A DNA stretch of 64,000 nt from Cadophora sp. MPI-SDFR-AT-0126 (Eukaryota; Ascomycota; Leotiomycetes; Helotiales; Ploettnerulaceae), in NCBI GenBank assembly GCA_020747065.1, contig JAGMVK010000001.1, forward strand, positions 1,922,001-1,986,000, read 5' to 3'. The first letter of the stretch is position 1. The number at the start of each line of letters is the position of its first letter. Position numbers and translations under genes: made by a program. The notes beneath the pieces are model-generated. The model was not told the DNA's origin. It worked only from the letters and a program-made list of their open reading frames with translations, and did not search any database. Positions 11,612 to 21,841 of this stretch are shown here, piece by piece.

Positions 11612-12446
11612 TCATACATCGTGGCAAGCACAGTGTGACTGTTTGGACGGAGAAGCAGTGTCATCATTCTGGCAAGGAGAAATCGAGGTTTCATACATCA
11701 ACTTGGCTGAAGCAAACGGGCGAGAAGGACTTGTCTGTGGCATTCGTAGCCTCTGCTGCGAATCACAACCGAGCTTGCTCAAATTCGAAGCACTCGTCAC
11801 TGTCGTCAACATCCCCCACTACTCTTTTCCCAAATGCCGCAGTCGGCGCACCATCCAACGCCAACAACACGAAATGCCCTCCAGCAACCGGTCTCGCAAT
11901 GAAAGGTCCATTAGCAAAACTATTTCGAATCAGTCACTATAGCAGCCATTGATCGCCAAGACACTCACTCTCCAGTTTGTGTGTGGTAGAGATCCGTGAA
12001 AGCACGATTGGTTGGGGTGGTATTGATCCAATTGGCGAGCTTGGAGATGAACATATTCTTTGTAGAAGGGGAAGAGATGGCTGCTACCCATATTTCCCAG
12101 TCGGCTGTTTTACGTCAGTGTGCAAGTCAAGATTTAAGCATGGAGAGGGTGGTGCACATTTTGTGAAGACATTCCGAGTATCGAGAGGTACGCCGTATGC
12201 CTGGGCTACAGTGGGATAGAAGTTTGACTGCATGGAGGATATAGACTTCGGGACGAGGTTCAGACCCAGGAGAGTGTCGGCATAGAGATTGTAGAGGAGC
12301 CCTTGGAAGGTCAGATACGGGGTCAAGCAAATAACAAGCGAAATCATCTCCAGAAACATACCATGGGAGTCTGAGCGAGTCTACAGAAATTTCGTGGTCA
12401 AGTGCTCCGTTGCTACTTGCCCAGTCTTTGAAGAAGAACTCGACCT
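11612..12446 (-). pseudogene. C-terminal fragment of a GtaA-type glutaminase
   Basis: Reading downward, the fragment starts with FFKDWASSNG, then has LLYNLYADTLLGL, FYPTVAQAYGVPLDTRNVF, the spliced block SDWEIWVAAIS, ANWINTTPTNRAFTDLYHT and FIARPVAGGHFVLLALDG. This is the ordered C-terminal signature of fungal secreted glutaminases of the GtaA type. Two introns still have usable signals: donor GTGCAC with acceptor AACAG near 12.1 kb, and GTGAGT with ATAG near 11.95 kb. An in-frame TAG lies just before FFKDW, and the segment linking it to LLYNLYAD does not splice cleanly. The C-terminus after LALDG departs from what I expect. Without its N-terminal and middle parts it cannot be an active enzyme. 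Confidence 0.75.
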
Positions 12447-12508
12447 AGAACTCGTCAGCATCATCCTGGAGCTCGAGGCGAATGGACGTACCATTCCCAG
12501 GTCCGTAT

Positions 12509-12823
12509 TCAGTCTATCTTCTCTTTAAATCTTTCACCTATCGTGATTATCGCATCGGTTTGGGTTTCTGTCCACCCAAGAATGAGTCTGGAGTTCTTTC
12601 GCAGCTCCGAGACATCATTGCGAATCGCCTTGAGACATTTGGTTTGGATGCGAACTTCTGCCATCAGAGTCTCATTTGATGGGTACAGTCTTTTGGCGTA
12701 CGTGGTATCACGGAAGAAACCAAATGATACGAGGAGATGGGGCACACCACAGAGGACCGCGAGTATGGCGAAGACAAGTCCGGCAATGGCCACTTTGTCC
12801 GAAGTGGTCAGTTCTGATGCCAT
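12509..12823 (-). CDS. small single-pass membrane protein, unknown function
   Basis: A 104-residue frame sits in the gap between the two glutaminase fragments. The start at 12823 (MASELTTS) follows a CT-rich leader of about 100 nt and the context atcactATGG, so it looks like an independent transcription unit. One transmembrane helix is predicted at about residues 11-34 (VAIAGLVFAILAVLCGVPHL), followed by a charged segment with coiled-coil character at about 58-85. An upstream in-frame ATG at 12850 is less likely. I do not recognise the family. Its position suggests that it arrived with, or survived, the rearrangement that removed the middle of the glutaminase gene. Confidence 0.6.
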   Translation of the reverse strand: MASELTTSDKVAIAGLVFAILAVLCGVPHLLVSFGFFRDTTYAKRLYPSNETLMAEVRIQTKCLKAIRNDVSELRKNSRLILGWTETQTDAIITIGERFKEKID

Positions 12824-13057
12824 AGTGATGTGTTGTGGGGATGAAGACAAGAGAGGAGAAAAGAGGGAAGAATTGGGAGACTAGTGGGAAATGACATGGT
12901 AGTTGAGAAAGGCAGGATAGGGTAGTTTGGGCAGGTGCAATAGCAAGCTGGAGATGAAGCCGTGAAAGTCGGAAGGTGCGAGGACACTTTGGTAGGATAC
13001 CACATGATCCAAGCTGTGCGAGGATTTTTGAACACTTCACCTCCATGCCACAGGCTC

Positions 13058-13809
13058 CTAGTTGTGTGTTGGATTAACCCATTCTCGATCACTGTCAGTG
13101 AAGTCTCAATGAGGTGTCCGATGTCCTCAACATACCTGCAGAAGTATCTGCGTAAAGCTGAACATCGTGTTTTGCACCGTCACGTGAAGCTACCGTCACA
13201 TAAAGGTATGTTCCAATGATGGACTGACGTTTTAGACCCGTCGGAGTGAGCGGTGATATGAACGTAGCATCCATCGTAAGCTTCCCCGCTATATTCATAA
13301 TGAAAGTAGATCTCTGGGAAGTATATTCGAAGAAGTCCTGAGTGACTAAGGGAGGAGATGCGCCATTCACATATGCGTCACCCATCCAGGTATACGCTGT
13401 TCCGTCAACCTTGATGAAGCCGACCCATGCTGTGACAGCCCCATTTCTACTGGCGACTGGTCCAGGCTGAGAACCACTATTGAAGTGTTAAATGCGGCGA
13501 GGTTCAGTAAAGGGTCAGACTCACGCCCAGAATCGCCTGGATGCTGTTAGCTTGAGCTCAACACATGGACAAAAGTTACTGTACGGCCAATATCCTGCAA
13601 GATTCCCACCACTTCCTCCATCTTTGCCGACTTCAAGCCATGTGCTCATATAAGGACTCTTGACTCGGTGGTTATCAGAAATCGCCCCTATATCACAGGG
13701 GTAGCATACCTGCAAGTGGAATTGCGGGTGGGCGAGCTGGACTGAAGGTCGATGCCCAGGCCAAGCTGACTTGAGTACTCAAAAGAGTTACGAGCAGACT
13801 GAGTTTCAT
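13058..13809 (-). pseudogene. N-terminal fragment of a GtaA-type glutaminase
   Basis: Starts at 13809 with a signal peptide (about residues 1-18) and FSPARPPAIPLA, the usual start of mature GtaA-type proteins. Introns near 13.7, 13.55 and 13.5 kb, removed by eye, give VKSPYMSTWLEVGKDGG, AVTAWVGFIKVDGTAYTWMG and FEYTSQRSTFIMNIAGKL. A last 52-nt intron, with acceptor GATCGAG near 13.09 kb, restores YADTSAEWV. The homology then ends within a few codons and a TAG closes the frame at 13060-13058. The splice sites and frame are clean up to the break, so the damage is a rearrangement at one point rather than scattered decay. About 400 residues of the expected enzyme, some 1.2 kb of coding sequence, are absent between the fragments. 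Confidence 0.75.
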
Positions 13810-14730
13810 CGTATGGTCTTTTAGGCAGTCCCTGCTGGAACTGGATGAAACGATTTTCAGAGTTTCAAGAAAGATGACCAAAAAGGTTTTCAAAGCAAGC
13901 TCGGGTCGGGGAAATATCCTGTATGAGAGATCACTCCACGCAGTGACGCAAACGACGAATCGATAAAAGTCAGCGACTGAAAATGGGACTGGTGATACAG
14001 ATCTGTAATTGCAAAAGATAAAAAAAAAAGAACCCCGTGGTACAAAATGGAGGGCGAACTCGATGCCTCTTGGTAGATCTTGTGTTCGAGATCAAAGCTG
14101 CACTTCATTCGCCTAGTCGAAATGCACAATAAGCTCGACACAAATGGCCAAGATCCACCAAACAAGCTCAGGAAGAATCTATCAAGTGATACTAGTCAGC
14201 ACCAGTTTCTGTCAGACTCATCGCGGAACGGTCTTGGTTGGGGAGGAATGTGCGCCAATCACATGCGCTGTTGATTTTGATCATCCGCACATTCGCCAGA
14301 CCGCCAGGGACAATCGTGACAAGCTTTTATGCTGTGTAACCGAGCAATTTGCGATACACTTAACAACTCATTCTAGAGTAACGCCAATGAAGCTTGTCGG
14401 GAATCCTTTTGCTCCCATGCACGCCTCATCTGTTTTGTCTGTACTGTCGCGTGGGAAGTCCATCCTGTGCATTTTGCATCACAGGCGAGGCAACAAAAGC
14501 TTTCTCTGTGTATGGGAACATGGCACTGCGGACACATCAGGAAGCGTGCGCCGAGGTAAGTATTCATTGAGACATTAGCATTATGCTCGACTAATGATAG
14601 CTCATGTGCTTTCTAGCATTGACTGAGGATGCTGTTCTGGCGTAGTCTGGCAAGTTCTCCAACCCATCCTCCACCTTCCCTGCTCTTGACGAATCTTTTT
14701 ATACGGACTAAATGATGATGGAATTCCCTT
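13810..14730. other. intergenic, no supported gene
   Basis: Upstream region of the glutaminase relic and 3' region of the asparaginase-like gene. A plus-strand frame of 144 codons (14144-14578) has no recognisable domain or start support. There is a short A-run near 14020. Confidence 0.55.
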
Positions 14731-16243
14731 CTAGTAATAGATCTCTTGATTCGCATAAGGCTCATAGATAGCATTCCTCAGAGGGCTTTCGAATAGGGCA
14801 CGAATTTGATCCATGTCGTACCCCGCATTAATTCCAAGCTGTAGCACAATACGTGCTTGCTCGGCACCAATGTAACTGGCAAAGAAGCTAAGTATGCCGT
14901 CAGTCTTTTCTAAACAGCTCGGGAGCGTGAGGGAAGCTACTCACACAGATCCTGGTTCAGGCTTCGGAACTCCAGTACCGGAAGCGGGTCGAGCGACTGC
15001 GACGACTGGAATCCCCTCACTGAACAACTCTGCAGCGACCGCTTGAGTACTAGGTCTCAACTGTGCTGCACCTGCACCCATGATGATCAATCCCCTTAGG
15101 TCCAGCAATTAGCATTGCTTGTTGTTGTGATCTCCAACCTTCGGGTGGACCTACTTTGCGCCATTTGCTACAGCAGCATACAGCAAAGAATCATCAAATC
15201 CCTCTGATCTTGTCAGCGTACCTAAATCTCAACTGTCCATCTTTGAAACTTACGGTGACCATAGAGGATAATAACAGAGGGAAGCACAGTGGTATTTCTC
15301 ACGTCGAAGTACGGACGGCCCGTAGGATATGAAGGGCCAAAAAAGTAGTACGGTTGGCCTGCGAGGAAAGCACCTAGGTTGCCTTGCTCGAGAGCTTTGA
15401 AGGTGTCCGGAGTGTTGGCGTTCAATTTAGTCGAGTAGTAAATCGATGTGATCCTGAGTCCATGAGCATAAGTCTCATATGAAGCGCAATATGTAGTAAA
15501 CCAAGACTGAAAAGTCGGAAATCAGGAACGCTTCCAGATTGAAGTGCTTACCTATCGTTGAAAGCAATGAGCCCACCTCGATCACGAGATGATGGCGAGG
15601 CAGCAGCAGCAACAGCCTGGTAGAAGTTCGACGGCCCATCTGGTGACATGTAGGTGTTTGGTCTCATCGAACCAGTTGCTATGAAAGGTTTTGAGCAGTT
15701 GAATGTCATGTCGACGCCGAAGGCCTGTATCAATTCAGTCAAAATCTATTTCTCGAATTTTTCTCAAATATCCGGGTAATACATACCGTCTCTTCCAATG
15801 TGTTAGTCCCATGGAACATAATTGCACCAGCGATATCAGAGTCTTCAGCACATAACTGTCGATTGGCATGTTGAGTGATGTTGAGAAAGAGTGACGAGTT
15901 TGCCCCAGAGCTTCCCCCGGACGTAGCAAATCTGACGATAGCAAGTTGCGCTACATCCAAGATTTCGGTGGCATTTCCAATGAGATCGGCGGGAGTTGGA
16001 CTGAGTCCCGAGCCATAATTGATGTTGTCGATTCGGCTGTAATTTGAAGCCGACAGAATAGTACCTCCAGCACTGTATATTCTGAGCCTGTTAGCGACTT
16101 ATTGGAACACCACTTGGGGTCACTTACACAACTTTGGGCAGAGATGAGTTAGTAGAGATCCACTCGAGTCCAGCATCGAAGCGTGATGCTGCTGCAAGAG
16201 TACTGATTGCCAGAACAGTGCCACCAAGGAAATGGGAAAGCAT
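14731..16243 (-). CDS. secreted L-asparaginase-like protein, altered active site
   Basis: Seven exons: 16243-16128, 16081-15787, 15724-15552, 15453-15254, 15203-15155, 15094-14945 and 14887-14731. All introns are GT-AG and 46-98 nt, and the total is 379 residues, typical for type II asparaginase. A signal peptide covers about residues 1-19. Family blocks are YSAGGTILS (41-49), HGTNTLEETAFG (129-140), ATGSMRPNTYMSPDGP (153-168), GGLIAFNDRI (187-196) and ILYGHQGFDD. By family comparison with the E. coli type II enzyme, the nucleophile Thr (T46), the Tyr (Y53), Thr (T131) and Lys (K204) are kept. The Asp of the HGTDT motif is Asn (N132), and the usual Ser-Gln-Asp substrate loop is not recognisable. 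Activity or specificity may therefore differ. Confidence 0.9.
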
Positions 16244-17310
16244 GTTGAGAAACTGCACAAGAGCGAATGTGAGTACTGAATATGGGAAACGTAGGATATT
16301 AGACTATTCATATATACTTTCGAAAAGCGGGAGACATGCAGGGTTGTCAAGAATGGGAAGCCCTAGCTGAGGTTTCCGGTCGAGGGACACCAGCAAATCA
16401 AGATTCAAAAGAGATCATTTCACAACCCGAGACTTCTAGATCCGCAGCAATATTGCCTTGCATATGCTGTCGTTCTCGGATCCTCCCACTCTCGGTTTGC
16501 ACTTTCGGTTCTTGAAAAACGGGAGGATCTCGAGAAGGCCTATTATAAAGTATTCGGTAATCTCTCAAGATATGGCTTCTAATCCAAGCGGTTGTGTTCA
16601 CTGCAGGAACAGAGCTCATACTGGCGACTTTGCTGGCGATCCTCAGTGTCGAGAAAGCATTATGGAGACTGTATCTTTGGTAACTTATGGTAGCCATTGG
16701 CTAGAGTGGCAGATATCCAGAGAAAATGTCGCTGCCGGGGTGTGAATTAGCAAGGTGAAATGCGGTAAGCCAAGGGCCAAGAAGTTCCATATCATCTCAC
16801 CCATCGCCGATATGGTCTGATAGGCCGATAGTGAGTAATGGCTTGAGGTCGAGAAGACTCTGAGAGTGGGGTAGTCGATCTGGTAGGCGCATGTCGAATA
16901 CAGGCGCATGGGATGTCCAGCGTTGATCTAATCCTGATCTGTAATTGATCCCGGGACAATGCAATTCATTGTTAAATCTGCACTAAGAAATTGAAGATAT
17001 AAACCTCAGGACTTGAAGGTGATGGTAGGATGACGATATTTCCGCAATCTGCTTCGCTTAGGCACGGTCAGCTGACCTCAAAACCTTTTCTTGCGCCAGC
17101 ACAAACTTCAGCTTCGATATTTTTCACAGCGCGACGCGTTCGACTTTCATCCATAGACATGACTAGAGACTCTGTTCTGTTCATCAGACCGATACAAGTC
17201 GATCGTGTTTATTAAGAGTATCTCATGCCTGAACCGTCCCGTAATCCTTCCAGGTCAAGGCAGCCTCATCCGTTTGCACCTGCTACAATCAACTCCACAA
17301 CACCGTCATC
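16244..17310. other. intergenic, promoter region
   Basis: Divergent upstream regions of the asparaginase-like gene and the next F-box gene. Short frames only; no domain seen. Confidence 0.6.
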
Positions 17311-19023
17311 ATGCCGCCATCCAGAACACCCGGCTCCATGCCTGAGATCTCCGCATCTCGCCCGAAGTCACGAGTAAAGTCAATGTCACCAGCGAGGGCA
17401 TCTCAAGACGCCACTCCAGAGCCAGATATGGAATCCAACAAGAAAAACGCTTTCCTGAAGCTCCCTTTCGAGCTGAAGCTGCAGATAGTGGGATTTGTAC
17501 CTACGCGTGATATCCCCAGTATCCGCATGATTTCTGCATCTTGGGCTGCTGCTGGTGCACCATCGATGTTTAGAGATGGCTTTACGGTTCGTCCACACTT
17601 GGATGATATGGATAGGTTGCGTCAAGTCGTCACGAAGCCCAAGATTGCCGCGGGGATTCGCTACATAGAATTCTTTGCTGGGGATGTCGATGGGAATCAG
17701 CTGGAAAATGCTATAGAGCGGCAAAAGCAGAGTTTGGAATACGCAACGGGCGGACAGCTATCGAAAGTATGGAAGCAGGTAAACGCAATTTTTGATGAAA
17801 ACCGGTTTCAAAAGCACTGCAAAGCAGATATCTTGGATAAGTGCCTGCCGCTGCTACCGAGTCTCGAATCCCTGAAGATCAATTCTCTCAATTGTCCACT
17901 ACGCGACTTAGAGAATCCATTCTGTATCGCATGGGCGGAAATGGAGGCAGATTTTGATTTCGAAGACGAGACTGCGAGCCACTTTCTCGAACCGGCGGTC
18001 TCTATCGAACGATATTCCAACATTTTGGCATCAGCTATGAAGTGCAAATCGATACGAAAATTCGATCTCGACTGCTTCCCCATCGATTATTTCAGATTGG
18101 ATGACCAATTTGCAAATCACATCCAAGGGGATCAAATCCTCACTGCCTTACAGCCAGGCCCCAAACTCAAAGAAGAATTATCGCACATCACAGACCTACG
18201 GATGGCCATCGTCGGCGCAGGTCATCCCATGGCTTACGATTCGCAAATGGGCCGCATAATGGCACAATTCCTCTGCTGTTTCCAGAATCTCACTTCCCTG
18301 GACCTCTCCTACGAAGAAGCCGATGACGAGACCGATGAATGCCTCTTAGGCTTCGAAGACACCTTCTACCGCCTCAAATATCCGCATCTCCATAGCCTCC
18401 GCATCTCAGGATGCGACTCAACCGAAGAAGATCTCGGCAAATTCCTCTTCGCGCACAAACGCACGCTGCGCTACTTGCACATCGGCGAAGCGGGCTGCAC
18501 GCCTGGGGATCGAACTTGGAAAGATGTTCTCACAGATCTACACGATCACATGTCTCTTGAGACATTCGAGCTGTATGTTCCGGAAGCCGAAGGACGCATT
18601 TACGATGTTAATTGGAAACCTGTGGTGACTGATGGTGGGAAGGGGAAAATCAAGGATGCAAAGTTGCTGGAGTTGTATGTGCTGGGCAAGTGTCCATGGC
18701 CGATGGCGGAGGAGGATCCGAGGGATGAGGGGTGGAGGAGGAAGTTTGGGGCGGAGGATATAAAGTTATTGGATCTCGGGGAGGAGGAATTGAGGGATCT
18801 GCTGGGCGAGGAGTGGGAGACTGATGGAAGTGGAGATGAGGATGAGGATGAGGACGAGGACGAGGATGATTATATGGATATGGACGACGAGGATTCGTAT
18901 GACAGTGATCAATATGTAGACTATGGTCAGTGGGATGATACAGATTGGTTACTTGAGCGTCCTAGCAGATTCAGGGAAAACATTGGAGAAAATATGAGGG
19001 ATGAGGATTGGGAGGATATGTAG
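17311..19023 (+). CDS. F-box protein with acidic C-terminal tail
   Basis: An intronless 570-residue frame with start context catcATGCCG. A Ser/Pro-rich N-terminus (1-40) leads to an F-box at about 47-85 (LKLPFELKLQIVGF, then IRMISASWA). The middle has leucine-rich stretches at about 320-395 (LTSLDLSYEEAD, LHSLRISGCDS, LRYLHIGEAG) that look like irregular LRRs. Residues 510-535 are almost all Asp/Glu, encoded by a GAG/GAT repeat, followed by an acidic Tyr-containing tail. It probably acts as a substrate receptor of an SCF ubiquitin ligase; its target is unknown. The codon-repeat tail is a likely site of length variation between strains. Confidence 0.85.
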   Translation: MPPSRTPGSMPEISASRPKSRVKSMSPARASQDATPEPDMESNKKNAFLKLPFELKLQIVGFVPTRDIPSIRMISASWAAAGAPSMFRDGFTVRPHLDDMDRLRQVVTKPKIAAGIRYIEFFAGDVDGNQLENAIERQKQSLEYATGGQLSKVWKQVNAIFDENRFQKHCKADILDKCLPLLPSLESLKINSLNCPLRDLENPFCIAWAEMEADFDFEDETASHFLEPAVSIERYSNILASAMKCKSIRKFDLDCFPIDYFRLDDQFANHIQGDQILTALQPGPKLKEELSHITDLRMAIVGAGHPMAYDSQMGRIMAQFLCCFQNLTSLDLSYEEADDETDECLLGFEDTFYRLKYPHLHSLRISGCDSTEEDLGKFLFAHKRTLRYLHIGEAGCTPGDRTWKDVLTDLHDHMSLETFELYVPEAEGRIYDVNWKPVVTDGGKGKIKDAKLLELYVLGKCPWPMAEEDPRDEGWRRKFGAEDIKLLDLGEEELRDLLGEEWETDGSGDEDEDEDEDEDDYMDMDDEDSYDSDQYVDYGQWDDTDWLLERPSRFRENIGENMRDEDWEDM

Positions 19024-19847
19024 ATTAATTGAGATGGAGATGAAGAGCTCACTGCACATTGATATAAAAATGCGATCACTCATGCGGTTATGCTGCAGAG
19101 ACGATGAAATGTTTCAAGCGTTGAATTTACACAGTTATTGTCCACCTTCCCCTAACTTTAAGAATTTACAGAGGTCTAGAAAATTGATATTTAGACCTGT
19201 CGACACTTAGATTGACACTTGAATCATATGAAACTGTCCTCTTGAAAAGTTCTAGTGAGATTCGTCTACTGTCTATTGCGTTGGTCAAATCTATTTACTT
19301 CATTTCTGGTGCATCTACACTTCCAGTGATCCGAACTCATCACATGCATGGAGTTGCACGATTGATGAGCTATGTTCTTTCAGTTCTTACTCTAATCGGC
19401 ATGTCCTACACGTAATTTCGTAATCATATCTAGAACCAGAAGATCTACACAACAAGAGAATGTAAATAGAACTACGAGAGTTCACATCGACCTCGCATCC
19501 TTTCCCTGGAAAGCATTTCACCAGTTCACCTAATACATAACCATCTTACGCACAAGTACGCTCCAATGACATGTTTACTCAACAAATTTTGCACATCAAC
19601 TGAATCCCCACCGAGGAATTGCTACCCTCGTCCCTCCTCGTAACGTCTCTGCATCATCCTCCATCATTACAGGTGAGACTGTAGAAGGAGCAGAGGGCCC
19701 GTTTTTGCATCTCGAGGGCCACCGCAGCACTGACAGATCGGACTACGATCTCGTTATCCTCCTCAGTTTCTCGCCCTCGTCGTCATCTTACTCGCCGCCA
19801 AAGTTCGAAGTCGCCTGTTCGGGCTAGTGAGTTGTCTGCAAAGGATA
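19024..19847. other. intergenic, convergent 3' regions
   Basis: Nothing coding recognised. This is the AT-rich downstream region between two convergent genes. Confidence 0.6.
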
Positions 19848-20684
19848 CTAGACTGCTTCCTCCATTCCATTATTTTCAATCGGCCCATTCCGCGACCAAT
19901 TCGCTCTTTGCAAAGTCCTCGATACAATCTCTTCGACTGGGACAGCTTTCCGCTTGACAGCAAACAGATTCTCGTACTCCTGCATAGTCCATAGCCCACC
20001 TTTTGGTATCTGGAATTGGAAATAGTCTCCTTCCGACTTCGCGAGTGTCGACTGGCTGGAAAATGAAGTGGACGTCGAGAGTGCTGGTGTTGTCTGCATT
20101 TGCTCTTGGGATTCAGAAGAGGATGTCATGCGTGCGTAGATGTCACCCCAGCGCTTAACGTCCGCTTCCAATCTATCCAACTCGATCTTCAATCCCTGTC
20201 TCTTGACTTTCAGCAAGTGGTACGAACCCTCCGCACTCATTCTCAACCCCGCAATATAAGCACGACTCAAAGACCTTGGCGGTGATATAGTCCTCTCCGA
20301 ATCAGGTATAGCAACTGGCCTGTCAATCAACTGTGCAGGAAATGTAGTTCTTCGCTTGATCTCCTTCTGCCTCAGCAAATCCTGCTAATCGAGTGTAGTC
20401 TGGCTACAGTTTACCTCAAGATCGGCAATGGCTCGTGGAAGGTCGAAAACGCCAAATGTACCTGAGTAGATTTCGGAGGTGATTGAGGAGCGCGAGACCA
20501 AGTCTTTCATGCAACGGGAGATCGTGAGGAGATTGGTTCGTGCGACATTGATGCGGCGTTCGAGCTCGAAGATGTTGGCTCGCGTGTGGGCGATGTGTGT
20601 GGGTAGGTCGGAGGATTCCTCGGTGGTGAGTTTGGGGACAAAGGGCGCTCGGAGAGCAGATTTGATGCTGTCCATTCTGAACAT
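19848..20684 (-). CDS. coiled-coil protein of unknown function, frame broken by TAG
   Basis: Start at 20684 (MFRMDSIK). One continuous frame runs to 19848 except for a TAG near 20388. The sequence around it reads ADLE, then GTAAAC to a CAG, then DLLRQKEIKRR. Both flanks are coding-like and charged, so splicing is likely: a 33-nt intron (giving 267 residues) or a 48-nt intron ending at GAGGCAG. Both keep phase, and neither has a good branch site. The first half is helical and heptad-like (about 30-90), and the part after the intron has another helix (LDRLEADVKRWGDIY). A Ser/Thr-rich linker and a basic end follow. I do not recognise the family. An upstream in-frame ATG at 20774 is less likely. 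Confidence 0.65.
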
Positions 20685-21060
20685 CTTGGGAGTGTGTCCG
20701 AGGGGAAGATGACCCGGAATGAGAGCGTAGAGCAAGAGATAGGTTTGTAGAAAGTTGAAAGCAGGACATAGCATACTTAAAAATCGAGAAACGGCGCCAC
20801 AAACGGACAGTACTTAGTTTGACCGGATAATCAACTTGTTGGAATTAGCTTCGACCGGGACAAACATCAACGCTTCAAGCAACATACAATACTGACGTAA
20901 GGCAGCCGCCCAATTTCATTTTATTTGTCGCCTCCATGCTATCCATTTTGTATGATCCCAAACTCCTCGCTATGCAGACAAACACAAAACCGCCGTTCCT
21001 CATCTAGGCGTACCGTCGACGACCCCAAAACGCCTTCGTATCCTCTCCCAGCTACGCCTG
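20685..21060. other. intergenic, no gene seen
   Basis: Upstream region of the coiled-coil gene and 3' region of the Rds3 gene. No coding signal. Confidence 0.6.
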
Positions 21061-21541
21061 CTAGTGATTCCTAAAATTCTTTTTCTGGTAGAACAGATCC
21101 GTCCTCGAGGACCCTAGATTGATAATCTTCGGGCACCCGTCTCGATCCTTCTCCAGTCTGGTACATTCGAAGCAGTAGAAGGCGTCTGAGATACCCTAGT
21201 AAAATGTTAGCAAGTTGTTATACTGTAGGCGTAGATGTACTGGATACATACCTCACCGCCGCATACGACACATTTGTTCTGATAGTTGCCAAAGCTGCAT
21301 TCGTCGCAGATTCGTACAAGTGTTGTTGGTCGGACGTAGGAGTCGCACACTGGGCATTTGCCGTCGCACTTATCACAAAGGCGTCCGATGGCGATGCCTG
21401 ATTGCTTGCGGCACATAACGAGATCGCTGGAGATATTGTTAGTATACTGAAGCCTCTTGTAGTATGGGTAGGAGGGGGTTTGGGAAGTGACAAAGTTTTG
21501 GAGGGGCAAGACAGGGGAACTTACGGATGATGACGAGACAT
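21061..21541 (-). CDS. rds3: Rds3/PHF5A, SF3b subunit of the spliceosome
   Basis: Three exons (21541-21525, 21426-21252, 21195-21061) encode 108 residues. The first exon is only 17 nt (MSRHHP). The sequence is almost fully conserved for the family: [65 protein letters not shown] and the C-terminal [10 protein letters not shown]. Its CxxC pairs coordinate the structural zinc ions of the knotted fold. Within SF3b (U2 snRNP) it helps form the pocket that holds the branch-site adenosine. Length and motifs are normal, so the call is firm. It is divergent from the pinin-like gene, about 300 bp away, which is also linked to splicing. Confidence 0.97.
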
Positions 21542-21841
21542 TATGAGGTTCTAGATCGCTATCGGTGGTCTTGAAATGTTTTTTGCAAGTAGCTTCAGCT
21601 CGAGGCAAGCTTCAGGTGTATATTGAAGGTGTCGGGTAGAAAAGACGAGGTTGATGGACTTGAAGCACTCATAACAAATGTCCCGCCACCATAAAGTTCC
21701 AAAGTTGCTTGCTAAGCACGGACCATCACTAGCCTGAATTGGGACAAGTGCCACCTGCTCCGAAGTGAGGTTGCTCAGCCTTTCCTCGATTCTCTGGACA
21801 GCACCAGGCTTCGGATAGTATTGCTAAGCAGAGGCTTGAAC
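21542..21841. promoter_or_regulatory. shared promoter region of Rds3 and pinin
   Basis: Only 300 bp separates the start codons of two divergently transcribed splicing genes, so the region probably drives both. No specific factor site could be named by eye. Confidence 0.55.

Noticed and set aside
14144..14578. 144-codon plus-strand frame
   Set aside because: No domain, no signal peptide, unconvincing composition and no support from leader or splice signals.
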